A stretch of DNA of 57,901 nt from Methylobacterium sp. (GCA_002928875.1 PERO01000015.1:1-57901); one strand, 5' to 3'. Positions 26,891-35,915 are shown, counted from the first letter of the stretch. Notes: generated from the letters alone by a model not told the origin. Made by a program: numbers and translations.

Positions 26891-27376
26891 ATGGCGAAAG
26901 TTCCCATGCAATTCCGGCTGAATGGCTCCGATCGCGCCGCCTTTGCCGATCCCGCCGACAATCTCCTTACGGTGCTAAGGCGCGGTCTCAACGAGTTCGG
27001 CCCGAAATATGGCTGCGGGCAGGGCACCTGCGGCACCTGTTCGGTGCTGATCGACGGGGAGTTGCACCTCGCCTGCCTCACGCTCGCGGCGGCTTGCGAG
27101 GGCGCCAGCATCGAAACGGTCTCGGGCATGGCGGACGGGCCGAACCTGCATCCCCTCCAGAACGCCTTCATGGAGCATTTCGCGGCGCAATGCGGCTTCT
27201 GCACGCCCGGCATGCTGATTGCCGCGAAGGCTTTGCTCGACCGCAACCCCAATCCCAGCCGGGAGGAGGTGATCGACGCCATTGCCGGCAACATCTGCCG
27301 CTGCACCGGCTACGAGCCGATCATCCAGGCGATCCTGTCCGCCGCGCGGGTCAGCCCCGCGCAACGCCGGTCCTGA
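26891..27376 (+). CDS. Molybdenum hydroxylase 2Fe-2S subunit (CoxS-like)
   Basis: 161-residue iron-sulfur subunit with both clusters conserved. The plant-ferredoxin-type ligands are in YGCGQGTCGTCSVLIDG plus the later HLACL. The second, all-helical cluster is bound by QCGFCTPGM and NICRCTGYEPI. It relays electrons between the molybdopterin and FAD sites. The ATG at 26891 has a GGAGGGCG ribosome site directly upstream. Longer in-frame readings upstream run through the FAD gene and are not real. Confidence 0.95.
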   Translation: MAKVPMQFRLNGSDRAAFADPADNLLTVLRRGLNEFGPKYGCGQGTCGTCSVLIDGELHLACLTLAAACEGASIETVSGMADGPNLHPLQNAFMEHFAAQCGFCTPGMLIAAKALLDRNPNPSREEVIDAIAGNICRCTGYEPIIQAILSAARVSPAQRRS

Positions 27377-27390
27377 AGGAGGCCCATGCC

Positions 27391-29109
27391 ATGGAATTCC
27401 GCAAGGATCTCTTCCAGAACGAGCGCGACGACAATCTCAACGTCATCGGCAAGGGCATTCAAAGGCAGGATATGCCCGGCCATGTCACGGGCCGTTCGCC
27501 GTTCTTCGACGATCACGCCTTCGAGGGGCTGCTGCATCTGAAGGTCGTGCGCTCGCCGCATCACCATGCCCGCATCCGCCGGATCGACATCTCCGCCGCC
27601 GAGCGTGCGCAGGGCGTCAAGCGCATCCTGCGCGGGGCGGATGTGCCGGTGAACAAGAACACGTTGCTTTCGCTCATCAATTTCGGCAAGGACGACGAAC
27701 CCACGCTTGCGGTCGACAAGGTGCGCTACAAGGGCGAGCCGATCGTCGCGATCATCGCGGAGAGCGAGGCGCAGGCGCTGGCGGCGCGGGCGCTGGTGCG
27801 GGTGGAGTATGACCCGCTGCCCACGGTCTTCGATGTCGAGGAGGCCTTGAAGCCCGGCGCGCCTGTCGTGAACGAGACCTATCCCGGCAATACCTTCGAA
27901 TATCACGAGAAATATGATCACCAGAAGCTGCGCTTCGGCGATGTTGAGCGCGGTTTCGCGTCGGCCGAGTTCATCGTCGAGGATCGCTACCAGATGTCGC
28001 CGATCGAGCATGCGCCGACGGAGACCAACGGCTCCATCGCCGCACCCGAGCAGAATGATCGCTTCGTCGTGCATTCCTGCGCCCAGGGGCTGTTCTTCTC
28101 GCTCGGCACGGCCGCGAAGATCGTGAACCTCGACTCCAACCGCCTGCATTTCATCGGCGGCACGGTGGGCGGCGGCTTCGGCGGCAAGGTGGATTCGCTC
28201 ACCGAGCCCCTCTCCATCCTCGGCGCGATGATGACGGGCCGGCCGGTGCGCTATGTGCTCGATCGCGAGGAGGAGATGCTCTATGGCGGCCCGCGCGGCG
28301 CCGAGCGCATCTACATCAAGGATGGCATCGCGCGGGACGGGCGCATTCTCGCGCGGCACATCCGCTCCTATTTCGATGCCGGGGCCTATACGCGGCTCTC
28401 GAGCTATGCCGCGATCAAGTGCACGGCGCACCTGCCGGGGCCCTATACGATCCCCAATGTCGCCTCCGACATCTATGTCGCCTACACCAATCGCTGCCCC
28501 TCCACGGCGATGCGCGGCTTTGGCATCACGGCGGTGGATTTCGCGCTGGAAGTCCACATGGACAAGGGCGCGGAAGCCTGCGGCATGGACCCGATGGAGT
28601 TCCGTATCCTGAACGCCTATCGCGACGGGGACATGAAGGCGCATCGCCGCGTGGCGAAGAACACGGCGCTGATCGAATGCGTGCAGGTCGCGGCCGAAAA
28701 GGCGCGCTGGCCGCTTTCCGAGGACGCAAAGCGCCAGTCCTCGCTTCATGGCGGAGGCGGGGCACGCGCGGAGATCCCCGCGACGCCGATTGACGAAAAC
28801 GGCCGCATCGGCCGGCCCGAGACGCGCAATGGCCGGCCCACGCAGACGCTGCCGGCCGGCGCGACGCGCATTCCGCTCACCAGGCAGCCGATCATGGAAG
28901 GCTCGACCGAGAACCGCGCGAAGCCGCCCGCCGTGCCGCAATACGAGCCCTATCGGCCGGCCGCACCGCCGCCTCCGCCGGCCTATCAGCCGCCGCCGCC
29001 TCCGGTACCCACGCCAGTCGCTCCGCCGCCTGCGGCGCCTGCCAACGCGCCGGCCTCGCAGCACGGCGCGCATCGCTTCTCCTCGGTTTTCGGCACGCGG
29101 AGGCGCTGA
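27391..29109 (+). CDS. Mo hydroxylase large subunit, N-terminal half, with Pro-rich tail
   Basis: 572-residue protein covering the a/b hammerhead domain and first molybdopterin-binding domain of the xanthine dehydrogenase large subunit. Visible motifs: FFDDHAFEGLLHLKVVRSPH (hammerhead), TVGGGFGGKVDS (cofactor binding) and CPSTAMRGFGITAVDFALEV (active-site loop). After the point where the second domain should begin (about residue 455) comes an unrelated low-complexity tail of about 110 residues with repeated proline runs, ending at FGTRRR and a stop. The remaining half is encoded by the next gene. GGAGG ribosome site before 27391. Confidence 0.9.
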   Translation: MEFRKDLFQNERDDNLNVIGKGIQRQDMPGHVTGRSPFFDDHAFEGLLHLKVVRSPHHHARIRRIDISAAERAQGVKRILRGADVPVNKNTLLSLINFGKDDEPTLAVDKVRYKGEPIVAIIAESEAQALAARALVRVEYDPLPTVFDVEEALKPGAPVVNETYPGNTFEYHEKYDHQKLRFGDVERGFASAEFIVEDRYQMSPIEHAPTETNGSIAAPEQNDRFVVHSCAQGLFFSLGTAAKIVNLDSNRLHFIGGTVGGGFGGKVDSLTEPLSILGAMMTGRPVRYVLDREEEMLYGGPRGAERIYIKDGIARDGRILARHIRSYFDAGAYTRLSSYAAIKCTAHLPGPYTIPNVASDIYVAYTNRCPSTAMRGFGITAVDFALEVHMDKGAEACGMDPMEFRILNAYRDGDMKAHRRVAKNTALIECVQVAAEKARWPLSEDAKRQSSLHGGGGARAEIPATPIDENGRIGRPETRNGRPTQTLPAGATRIPLTRQPIMEGSTENRAKPPAVPQYEPYRPAAPPPPPAYQPPPPPVPTPVAPPPAAPANAPASQHGAHRFSSVFGTRRR

Positions 29110-29110
29110 G

Positions 29111-30145
29111 ATGGCTCGCTTCAGGGGGCGCGGCATGGCATCCGTCAATTACCCGATCGGCATGAATCTCGGCGGCGATCCCAGCCAGGCGCTGATCCAT
29201 TCGAATCCCGACGGCAAGTTCACCGTCGCGCTCTCGGCCATCGATCTCGGGCAGGGCATGAAGCAGGTGACCCGCCAGGTCGCGGCAGAGACGCTCGGCG
29301 TGCCGATCGAGGATGTCTATGTCGATACCGCCGACAGCGATACCGGCCCGCACGACATGGGCTCCTTCGCCTCGCGCGGCACGCATCGCATGGGCAATGC
29401 CGTGATCGCCGCCGCGCGCGAGGCGCGGGGCGTGCTGCTCGAAGCCGCCGCCGAGGAACTGGAGGTCAACGCGGCCGATCTCGTCACCGATGGCCGGGGC
29501 AACATCCATGTGAAGGGCGCGCCCTCGCGCTCCATCACGGTGCGGGCCACGGCGCAGGCCGCGCAATTCAAGCAGGGCAAGACCATTGCGGGGAGAGGAA
29601 TCTTCCTGATCCCGCTCTCCTCGGTTGACGCCGAGACCGGCGAAATGAACCCCAACACGGCCTTCGCCCATGCCTGCCTCGTGGCGGATGTCGAGGTCGA
29701 TGACGAGACGGGCGACGTGACAGTGCTCGGCATGAGTTCGGCCTATGAGCTGGGCCGCGTCATCAACCCGAGGATGGTGGAGCAGCAGCTCGTCGGCGGG
29801 GCCTGGATGGGCATCAGCCACGCGCTCTACGAGACGCCCGAGCCCTATTATCCCAATCCCGATCACGGCCCGCGCGATTTCAACGAATATCTCATGCCCG
29901 GGCCGGGCGACATTGCGCCTTATTCCATCACGATTCTCGAACGCCCCGCGCCGGACGGGCCTTTTGGCGGCAAGGGGCCGGGCGAGATGTGCGCGAACCC
30001 CGTGCTGCCGGCGATCGCCAACGCGGTCTACAACGCGGTCGGCGTGCGCGTGAACGATCTGCCGATCACGCCCGAGAAGATCCTGCGCGGCATCCGGGCG
30101 AATGGCGGTGCGAAGCCGCAGGCGCGTCGCGGCGGAGCGCTCTGA
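29111..30145 (+). CDS. Mo hydroxylase large subunit, C-terminal half
   Basis: 344-residue protein equal to the second molybdopterin-binding domain of the large subunit. It begins where that domain normally begins (RGRGMASVNYPIGMNLGG), then has AIDLGQGMKQVTRQVAAETLG, the MPT-binding SFASRGTHRMGNAV, and the catalytic glutamate in GKGPGE at residue 292. Both halves together hold all expected active-site elements. The start is one base after the stop of the first half and in another frame. The Pro-rich tail upstream makes a genuine split subunit more likely than a sequencing frameshift. Confidence 0.9.
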   Translation: MARFRGRGMASVNYPIGMNLGGDPSQALIHSNPDGKFTVALSAIDLGQGMKQVTRQVAAETLGVPIEDVYVDTADSDTGPHDMGSFASRGTHRMGNAVIAAAREARGVLLEAAAEELEVNAADLVTDGRGNIHVKGAPSRSITVRATAQAAQFKQGKTIAGRGIFLIPLSSVDAETGEMNPNTAFAHACLVADVEVDDETGDVTVLGMSSAYELGRVINPRMVEQQLVGGAWMGISHALYETPEPYYPNPDHGPRDFNEYLMPGPGDIAPYSITILERPAPDGPFGGKGPGEMCANPVLPAIANAVYNAVGVRVNDLPITPEKILRGIRANGGAKPQARRGGAL

Positions 30146-30148
30146 GTC

Positions 30149-31033
30149 ATGACCATCCGCGCGCTCCCCAACGGTCTTTCGAGCCCCGAAGCCCTCTCGG
30201 AAGCCCTGCGCGCGGCCTATTACCTCGCGGATGACGCCATCGCGACGGCGGCCTTCCTGTCGCTGGCGCTGGGCAAACCTTTGCTGCTCGAAGGTGCGCC
30301 GGGCGTCGGCAAGACCGAGGCTGCGAAGGCGCTCTCCGGCATTCTCGGGCGGCAATTGATCCGCCTGCAATGCTTCGAGGGGATCGATGCCAGCGCGGCG
30401 CTCTACGAGTGGAATTATCCGCGCCAGATGCTCGCGATCCGGCAGGCGCGGGAAGGGGAGAGCGCCGATCTCTATCGCGACGACTTCCTGATCGAGCGGC
30501 CGATGCTCTCGGCGCTGAGGCGACCGGATGCAACAGTGCTGCTGATCGACGAAATCGACCGCTCCGATCACGAATTCGAGGCTTTCCTGCTGGAATTCCT
30601 CTCGGATTTCTCGATTTCCATTCCCGAGCGGGGCACGTTGCGCGCAGCCGAACGACCCGTGGTGATCCTCACCTCGAACCGCACGCGCGACCTGCACGAG
30701 GCTTTGCGCCGCCGCTGCATCTACCATTACATCGCCTATCCCGATCCCGCCCGCGAGGCGGCGATCATCATGCTGCGTTCCTCGGCTGTCGCGGAAGGCA
30801 CGGCGCGTGCGGTGGTGCATGCCGTGGGGCTGTTGCGGCAGGAGCCGCTGACCAAGCCGCCGGGCGTCGCGGAAGCGGTGGATTGGGCCGAGGCCGCGAC
30901 GGCGCTCGCGCGCACCGGTGCACCATGGCCGGAGGCGTTCCGACGCTCCATCGGCGCGGCCCTGAAGGACGAGGAAGACCTCGCTTTCCTCCGGCCCCGG
31001 CTCGATTCCCTCATCGCGGCGGTGGCGGCATGA
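30149..31033 (+). CDS. MoxR-family AAA+ ATPase (CoxD-like)
   Basis: 294-residue AAA+ ATPase of the MoxR/CoxD group. Walker A is GAPGVGKTEAAKAL near residue 50, Walker B VLLIDEIDRSD near 131, sensor 1 is ILTSNRTRD, and the arginine finger region is EALRRRCIYHY. In cox operons CoxD with the VWA protein CoxE matures the Mo-Cu-S centre. Next to a Mo hydroxylase the same role in inserting or sulfurating the cofactor is likely, though the metal centre here is not known. Coupled to the next gene by an ATGA overlap. Confidence 0.9.
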   Translation: MTIRALPNGLSSPEALSEALRAAYYLADDAIATAAFLSLALGKPLLLEGAPGVGKTEAAKALSGILGRQLIRLQCFEGIDASAALYEWNYPRQMLAIRQAREGESADLYRDDFLIERPMLSALRRPDATVLLIDEIDRSDHEFEAFLLEFLSDFSISIPERGTLRAAERPVVILTSNRTRDLHEALRRRCIYHYIAYPDPAREAAIIMLRSSAVAEGTARAVVHAVGLLRQEPLTKPPGVAEAVDWAEAATALARTGAPWPEAFRRSIGAALKDEEDLAFLRPRLDSLIAAVAA

Positions 31034-32166
31034 GCGCATCCGTGCTTCCGGCGGCGTCACGCCCCTTCGTGGCCTTTCCGGCGCTTCTCCGGGCGCATGG
31101 CTTCGCGATCGCGCCGGACCAGACCATCACCTTCCTCGAGGCGATCACCGTGCTCGGGCCCCGCTCGCTGGAGCAGGTGCGGCAGGCGGCCTGGGCCACG
31201 CTCGCGCCCCAACCGCAGCAGCGCGAGACCTTCGACGCCCTGTTCGATTTCCATTTCCTCGGCGGCGTCGCCGAACCCGGCGAGGCCGATGACTGGCAGC
31301 CCGACGACGAGATGGCCGTGCAGGAAGAGGCGGGCAGCCGCGAGATCCTCATCGGCGAAGACATCAACGAGACAGGCCAGCAGGCGATCGAGGCCGAGGC
31401 GCTCGCGATCCGTGCGCTCCAGCCGCCCGATGCCAGCGATGTGCTCGCCCGTTTCGCGCGGGATTTGCCCGCCGCCTTGCCCCGCCGGCGTGGCTATCGC
31501 TACCGTCGGGCAAAGCGCGGCGCGTCAATCGACCTCGCCCGCAGCCTGCGCGCCGCGATCCGCACCGATGGCGACGTGATGCGCCTGACGCGTCGCCGCC
31601 GTGCGAGCCGCCCGCGCCCGATCCTGCTGATGATCGACGTTTCCGGCTCGATGAAGCAACGCACCGATGCCAATCTCGCGCTGGCGCATGCAATCGTGCA
31701 GAGCGCGCCCCGCGTCGAGGTTTTCACCTTCGGCACGCGCCTCACGCGGGTCACGCGGGCGCTGAAGCTGCGCAATCGCGAACAGGCGCTGGCGCAGGCC
31801 TCGGGCCTCGTGGCCGATTGGGATGGCGGCACGCGGATCGGCGATGCGCTGCTCGCCTTCCTCGCCGTGCCGCGCTTCGCGGGCTATGCGCGCGGCGCGG
31901 TGGTGGCGATCCTCTCCGATGGGCTCGAACGCGGTGACCCCTCCGCGATGATCGGCGCGGTGCGCCGGCTCGCTGCGCGCGCTTTCCGGATCGATTGGCT
32001 TTCGCCACTTGCGGCCGACCCGGATTACCAGCCGCAGACCGAAGCGCTGGCGGCGATCCGCCCGCTGCTGGCCTCGCTCTCGAACGGCAATTCCACCGCC
32101 GCGATCTGCCGGCATCTGCTCGCGCTGGGGCAGGGATCTGCGCCTCAACGGGGGAGGGCGGCATGA
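31030..32166 (+). CDS. VWA-domain protein (CoxE-like)
   Basis: 378-residue partner of the MoxR ATPase. The N-terminal half is helical (FPALLRAHGFAIAPDQTITFLE). The central region is very basic (RRRGYRYRRAKRGASIDLAR). The C-terminal VWA domain has an intact metal-ion-dependent adhesion site: DVSGSM with Asp at residue 203, the threonine in DGGTRIGDAL, and the aspartate in ILSDGLERGD. MoxR-VWA pairs act as a chaperone for metalloenzyme assembly in known systems. The start at 31030 overlaps the moxR stop and the stop overlaps the next start, both ATGA. Confidence 0.9.
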   Translation: MSASVLPAASRPFVAFPALLRAHGFAIAPDQTITFLEAITVLGPRSLEQVRQAAWATLAPQPQQRETFDALFDFHFLGGVAEPGEADDWQPDDEMAVQEEAGSREILIGEDINETGQQAIEAEALAIRALQPPDASDVLARFARDLPAALPRRRGYRYRRAKRGASIDLARSLRAAIRTDGDVMRLTRRRRASRPRPILLMIDVSGSMKQRTDANLALAHAIVQSAPRVEVFTFGTRLTRVTRALKLRNREQALAQASGLVADWDGGTRIGDALLAFLAVPRFAGYARGAVVAILSDGLERGDPSAMIGAVRRLAARAFRIDWLSPLAADPDYQPQTEALAAIRPLLASLSNGNSTAAICRHLLALGQGSAPQRGRAA

Positions 32167-33041
32167 TCGACGCGCATTTCCACATCTGGCGGCAGGCCGA
32201 TCTCCCCTGGCTGATGGGGTCGATGCAGCCGCGCATCTTCGGGCCCTACGAGCCGATCCGCCGGGATTACGGAATCGAGGAATACCGCGCCGATTCAGCC
32301 GCCGGCGGCATCACCGGCGCGGTCTATGTCCAGGCGAACTGGGCGCCGGGCCGCGCGATGGACGAGGTGCGGTTCGTGGCGGAATCGGCCAGGCGCGCGG
32401 GGTTCCCGGTCGGCATCGTGGCCTATGCCGACATGCTCGCGGAGGATGTCCGCCCGCAGCTCGATGCGCTGGCCGCGGGGCCATCCGTCTGTGGCGTGCG
32501 CATGCAGCTCCACTGGCATGATAACCCGCTCTATCGCTTCGCTTCCGGCCCCGATCTCGCGCGGAACGCGATCCTTCAGCACAATGTCGCAAGGCTTGGC
32601 GACTATGGCTGGAGTTTCGATCTGCAGGTCTTTGCGGGGCAGATGGCCGGTGCGGCCGAACTCGCCGCCGCCTGCCCTGACGTGACCTTCGTGCTTCAGC
32701 ATGCGGGGATGCTGGAAGACCTCTCCGAGCCGGGTATCGCGGAATGGCGCAAGGGCATGGCGCTTCTCGCGGGGCAGCCGAATGTCGTGAGCAAGCTCTC
32801 GGGCCTCGGCACGTTCCTGCGCCGGAATGACCCCAACCATATCGCCTTCGTCGCGCGCGAAACGATCGCGCTGTTCGGCGCGGAGCGCTGCCTCTTCGGC
32901 TCGAATTTCCCGATCGAGAAGCTCTGGGCGAGCTACGCCGATCTCATCGCCGCGCATCGCGCCGCTGTCGCCACGCTTCGCGCCGCGGAGCAGGCGCAGA
33001 TTTTCGCGGGCACCGCCCGTCGCATCTACAAGCTGAAATAA
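32163..33041 (+). CDS. Amidohydrolase-family metal-dependent hydrolase (COG3618-like)
   Basis: 292-residue TIM-barrel hydrolase of the amidohydrolase_2 type. The metal-binding HxH is at the very start (MIDAHFHIW). Later histidines are in VRMQLHWHD and FVLQHAGMLED, and the family-typical CLFGSNFPIEKLW lies near the C terminus. COG3618 members are often lactonases acting on cyclic sugar or aromatic-derived lactones. Here it is probably one of the hydrolytic steps after hydroxylation of the substrate by the Mo enzyme. The exact substrate is unknown. ATGA overlap with the VWA gene. Confidence 0.88.
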   Translation: MIDAHFHIWRQADLPWLMGSMQPRIFGPYEPIRRDYGIEEYRADSAAGGITGAVYVQANWAPGRAMDEVRFVAESARRAGFPVGIVAYADMLAEDVRPQLDALAAGPSVCGVRMQLHWHDNPLYRFASGPDLARNAILQHNVARLGDYGWSFDLQVFAGQMAGAAELAAACPDVTFVLQHAGMLEDLSEPGIAEWRKGMALLAGQPNVVSKLSGLGTFLRRNDPNHIAFVARETIALFGAERCLFGSNFPIEKLWASYADLIAAHRAAVATLRAAEQAQIFAGTARRIYKLK

Positions 33042-33056
33042 CGAGGAGGAACTCCC

Positions 33057-33905
33057 ATGCCGCTGGAAATCAAGGTGCTCGATTATGGGGATATCGAGCT
33101 GGAATCGAGCTTCCTCGTGCTGGGTCGCGGCTGTGGCCAGCGCAAGCGCACCTATACCTACGGATTTCTCATCCTTGGCGGGCCGTGGCCGGTGGTGGTC
33201 GATACCGGCTATCGCCACAACCAGATCATGGAGAGCCTCGGCATGCGGGGCCTGCAATTCCACGAGAACATGATCGAGAACCAGCTGATGAAGCACGGCG
33301 TGCGCATGGGCGACGTGCGCTATGTCGCGCATACGCATCTGCACATCGATCATGCCGGGAAGGACGAACTTTTCCCCATGAACACCACGGTGATCGTGAA
33401 CCGGCGGGAACTCGAATATTCCGTCTCGGGCCTGATGCATCCGCAATATCCCGCACCGGACATCAAGCATCTGATCGATCGCCTGCACACGAAGCACGCG
33501 CTGCGGCTCGAGGATCTCGAACTCACCGGCATGATCGAACTCTTCCCCGGCTGCTCTCTCGAGGCGGCGGGCGCCCATACCGAGGGCTCGATGAACGTGC
33601 ATGTCGAGACCGCCGAGGGCCGCGCCACCATCTGCGGCGACGTGATCTACGATTTCAACGACCAGATCGTCGACCCGTATCACGAGATCCATGCGGACGA
33701 GCCGCGTGTCACCGGCAATCACGGCACCACGAAACGGCAGGAGAAGGCCGCGATCAAGAAGCTGCTGAACGGTTCGCGCTTCCTGCTGCCGGTGCATGAC
33801 AAGCCCGCGAAGATCGAGGCGGGGCAGGTGGTGGGCCGGCTCGACATGGCCGTGCCCGGGCCCATGCTGCAGAGCGTGCCGAAGCGCAACTGGTTCCCGG
33901 TCTGA
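33057..33905 (+). CDS. Metallo-beta-lactamase-fold hydrolase (AHL lactonase family)
   Basis: 282-residue hydrolase with the dinuclear metal motif HTHLHIDHAG at residues 92-101, followed by further ligands in GAHTEGSMNVHV (His) and CGDVIYDF (Asp). The family is annotated N-acyl homoserine lactonase-like, but in a catabolic operon it is more likely to open a lactone or related ring in the pathway than to quench signalling. No signal peptide, so it acts in the cytoplasm. Its GAGGAGG ribosome site lies in the 15-base gap after the amidohydrolase gene. Confidence 0.88.
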   Translation: MPLEIKVLDYGDIELESSFLVLGRGCGQRKRTYTYGFLILGGPWPVVVDTGYRHNQIMESLGMRGLQFHENMIENQLMKHGVRMGDVRYVAHTHLHIDHAGKDELFPMNTTVIVNRRELEYSVSGLMHPQYPAPDIKHLIDRLHTKHALRLEDLELTGMIELFPGCSLEAAGAHTEGSMNVHVETAEGRATICGDVIYDFNDQIVDPYHEIHADEPRVTGNHGTTKRQEKAAIKKLLNGSRFLLPVHDKPAKIEAGQVVGRLDMAVPGPMLQSVPKRNWFPV

Positions 33906-33937
33906 ACCCGCATTCCTGACCCGGCGGAGGGACGCTC

Positions 33938-35527
33938 ATGACAACCCATGTCGCGTTGGACCCGGCTTTTGCCGAACTTTTGGATCTCTGGGCGCCGGTC
34001 CGGCAGCTCGGCACCGGCTTCCAGTTCACCGAAGGGCCGATCTGGCATCCGCGGGAGCATCACCTCCTGTTCTCGGACATGCCCGGCGATGTGCGCCGCC
34101 GCTGGGATCGCGCGGGCATCACCGAGGTGATGCGCCCGGCGAACAAGTGCAACGGCATGACCTACGATGCCGAGCTGAACCTCATCGTCTGCGAGCATGC
34201 GACCTCGACGCTGGTGCGCGAGCGGCCGGATGGCCGGCGCGAGGTGCTGGCCTCGCATTTCGAGGGGCGCGAACTCAACAGCCCCAACGATGTCGTCGTG
34301 AAGAGCGACGGCGCGATCTATTTCTCCGATCCGTGGTACGGGCGCATGCCGGTCTATGGCGTGGAGCGGCCGCGCCAGCTCGGCTTTCAGGGCGTCTATC
34401 GCATCCCGCCCGGCGGCGGGCCGCCGCAATTGCTGGTGGAGCGCATGCTGTTCGACCAGCCGAACGGCCTCTGCTTCTGCCCCGACGAGAGCAAGCTCTA
34501 CATCAACGACACGGTCCAGCATGTGATCCGCGTCTTCGATGTGCGACCGGATGGCCTGCTGGCGAATGGCCGGATCTTCGCCTCGGGAATCGTCTCGGCC
34601 AGCGAGCCGGGCGTGCCGGATGGCATGAAATGCGATTATCTCGGCAATGTCTGGGTCTGCGGGCCTGGCGGCGTCTGGGTCTATGCACCCGATGGTCGGC
34701 TGATCGGCAAGCTGCGCGTGCCGGAACTCGTCGGCAACCTCACCTGGGGCGGGCCGGATTTCCGCACCCTGTTCCTCACGGCGACGCATTCGGTCTACGC
34801 AGTGGAAACCCGGGTGGCGCCGCGCAGCGAGCCCTACATGCGGCAGGGCACCAGCGGCCGCGCTTCCGCCCCGCAGGCCGGCGCAAGTGTGGGTCGGAAT
34901 GGCGCGAAGAAGGCCGCGGCGGGCTACGCCCTCGATCCCGCGCGTTGTGCGCTGATCATCCAGGACATGCAGAACGACGTGGTGATGGAGGGCGGTGCCT
35001 TCGCTTCCTCCGGTTCGCCCGTGCATTGCCGGGAACAGAACGCGATCGGAAACGCGTCAAGCCTCGCGGCGGCGGCGCGGCAGCGTGGCATCCCGGTGAT
35101 TCACGTCTGGTTCGTTGTGGAGCCGGGCTGTCCCGGTGTCACGATGAATGCGCCGCTTTTCGAAGGGCTCGCCGATGCCCGCGCGCTGGTGCGCGGCACC
35201 TGGGGCGTCGCGCCCGTGCCGGGGCTCGAGGCGCAGCCCGGCGATCACATCGTCGAGAAGCAGCGCATGAGCGCCTGGGAGGGCACGCGCCTCGAAACAG
35301 TGCTGAAGGCCCTGAAGCGCGACATCGTGATCGTCACCGGCGCTTGGACCAACATGTCGATCGAGCACACCGCGCGCACGGGCGCCGACAAGGGCTATTT
35401 CATGGTGGTGCCGGAGGATTGCTGCTCCACGATGAACGCGGAATGGCACACAGCCTCGGTGAACTACGCCCTGCAGAACGTGGCAGTGATCACGGATGCC
35501 GATTCGCTCACCGCCGCCTGGGGCTGA
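33938..35527 (+). CDS. SMP-30/gluconolactonase fused to isochorismatase-like domain
   Basis: 529-residue two-domain enzyme. Residues 1-300 are an SMP-30/gluconolactonase propeller with the metal ligands Glu32 (FTEGPIW), Asn in NSPNDVV at about 114-118, and Asp in VPDGMKCD near 228. After a 30-residue linker, residues 330-529 are an isochorismatase-like hydrolase: catalytic Asp in LIIQDMQNDV and Lys in VEKQRMSAWEGT. The nucleophile position is Ser474 (GAWTNMSIEHTAR) where amidases have Cys. Isochorismatase itself also lacks the Cys, so the domain may catalyse a different hydrolysis. Last gene of the operon. GGAGGGACG ribosome site. Confidence 0.88.
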   Translation: MTTHVALDPAFAELLDLWAPVRQLGTGFQFTEGPIWHPREHHLLFSDMPGDVRRRWDRAGITEVMRPANKCNGMTYDAELNLIVCEHATSTLVRERPDGRREVLASHFEGRELNSPNDVVVKSDGAIYFSDPWYGRMPVYGVERPRQLGFQGVYRIPPGGGPPQLLVERMLFDQPNGLCFCPDESKLYINDTVQHVIRVFDVRPDGLLANGRIFASGIVSASEPGVPDGMKCDYLGNVWVCGPGGVWVYAPDGRLIGKLRVPELVGNLTWGGPDFRTLFLTATHSVYAVETRVAPRSEPYMRQGTSGRASAPQAGASVGRNGAKKAAAGYALDPARCALIIQDMQNDVVMEGGAFASSGSPVHCREQNAIGNASSLAAAARQRGIPVIHVWFVVEPGCPGVTMNAPLFEGLADARALVRGTWGVAPVPGLEAQPGDHIVEKQRMSAWEGTRLETVLKALKRDIVIVTGAWTNMSIEHTARTGADKGYFMVVPEDCCSTMNAEWHTASVNYALQNVAVITDADSLTAAWG

Positions 35528-35915
35528 CGACGCGCCCCGGCGCACGCGCTTCGCTCATGCGAAGCCCTGCGGGCAGGCGATGGCGGGTGAAAACAGATTG
35601 GCTCCTCGAGCTGTCGGGCCACAATGGCGGAAAATCAGTGACTTAACCCGATTTTGTGGGATGCGATCGCTCACTGAATTCTATAGAGAATTTCCGCGCT
35701 TCCCCACGCGGTAGCCGAACTTGCCCTTTCGATATCAACGGCAGTGTCATCACTTCGCTATTCGCTGGACAATGGCGCCTGGCAGCCGCACCTCGAATGA
35801 TTTGTGTTCCCTGCCAAATTTATTGGATTGGCGGTGATGGACTCTACGGCCTGTTAACCTAATGTTGACCATAAAATCCCGGTCAACGGGAAATTCAGGG
35901 TCTGGGGAGTGCGTC
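35528..35915. other. Junction between catabolic operon and defence island
   Basis: This gap has no convincing gene. A small hairpin (AATTCT, loop ATAG, AGAATT) lies at 35677-35692. GC falls clearly after about 35640, and an AT-richer stretch precedes hsdM. The change in composition marks the left edge of the accessory region. I looked for a tRNA and for a direct repeat matching the integrase end at 52.8 kb and found only short similarities (TTTGTGGG at about 35654 and 52823, and TTCCCCAC near 35700 and 52804), too weak to call att sites. Confidence 0.5.

Noticed and set aside
29090..29120. Large-subunit stop as a sequencing frameshift
   Set aside because: The first half carries a long proline-rich segment absent from single-chain homologues and the second half has its own in-frame ATG at the domain boundary, so a genuine split is more likely. 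Not fully excluded.
33057..33905. Quorum-quenching AHL lactonase
   Set aside because: The family name suggests it, but the gene is embedded in a catabolic operon without luxI/luxR, so a pathway lactonase or related hydrolase is more likely.
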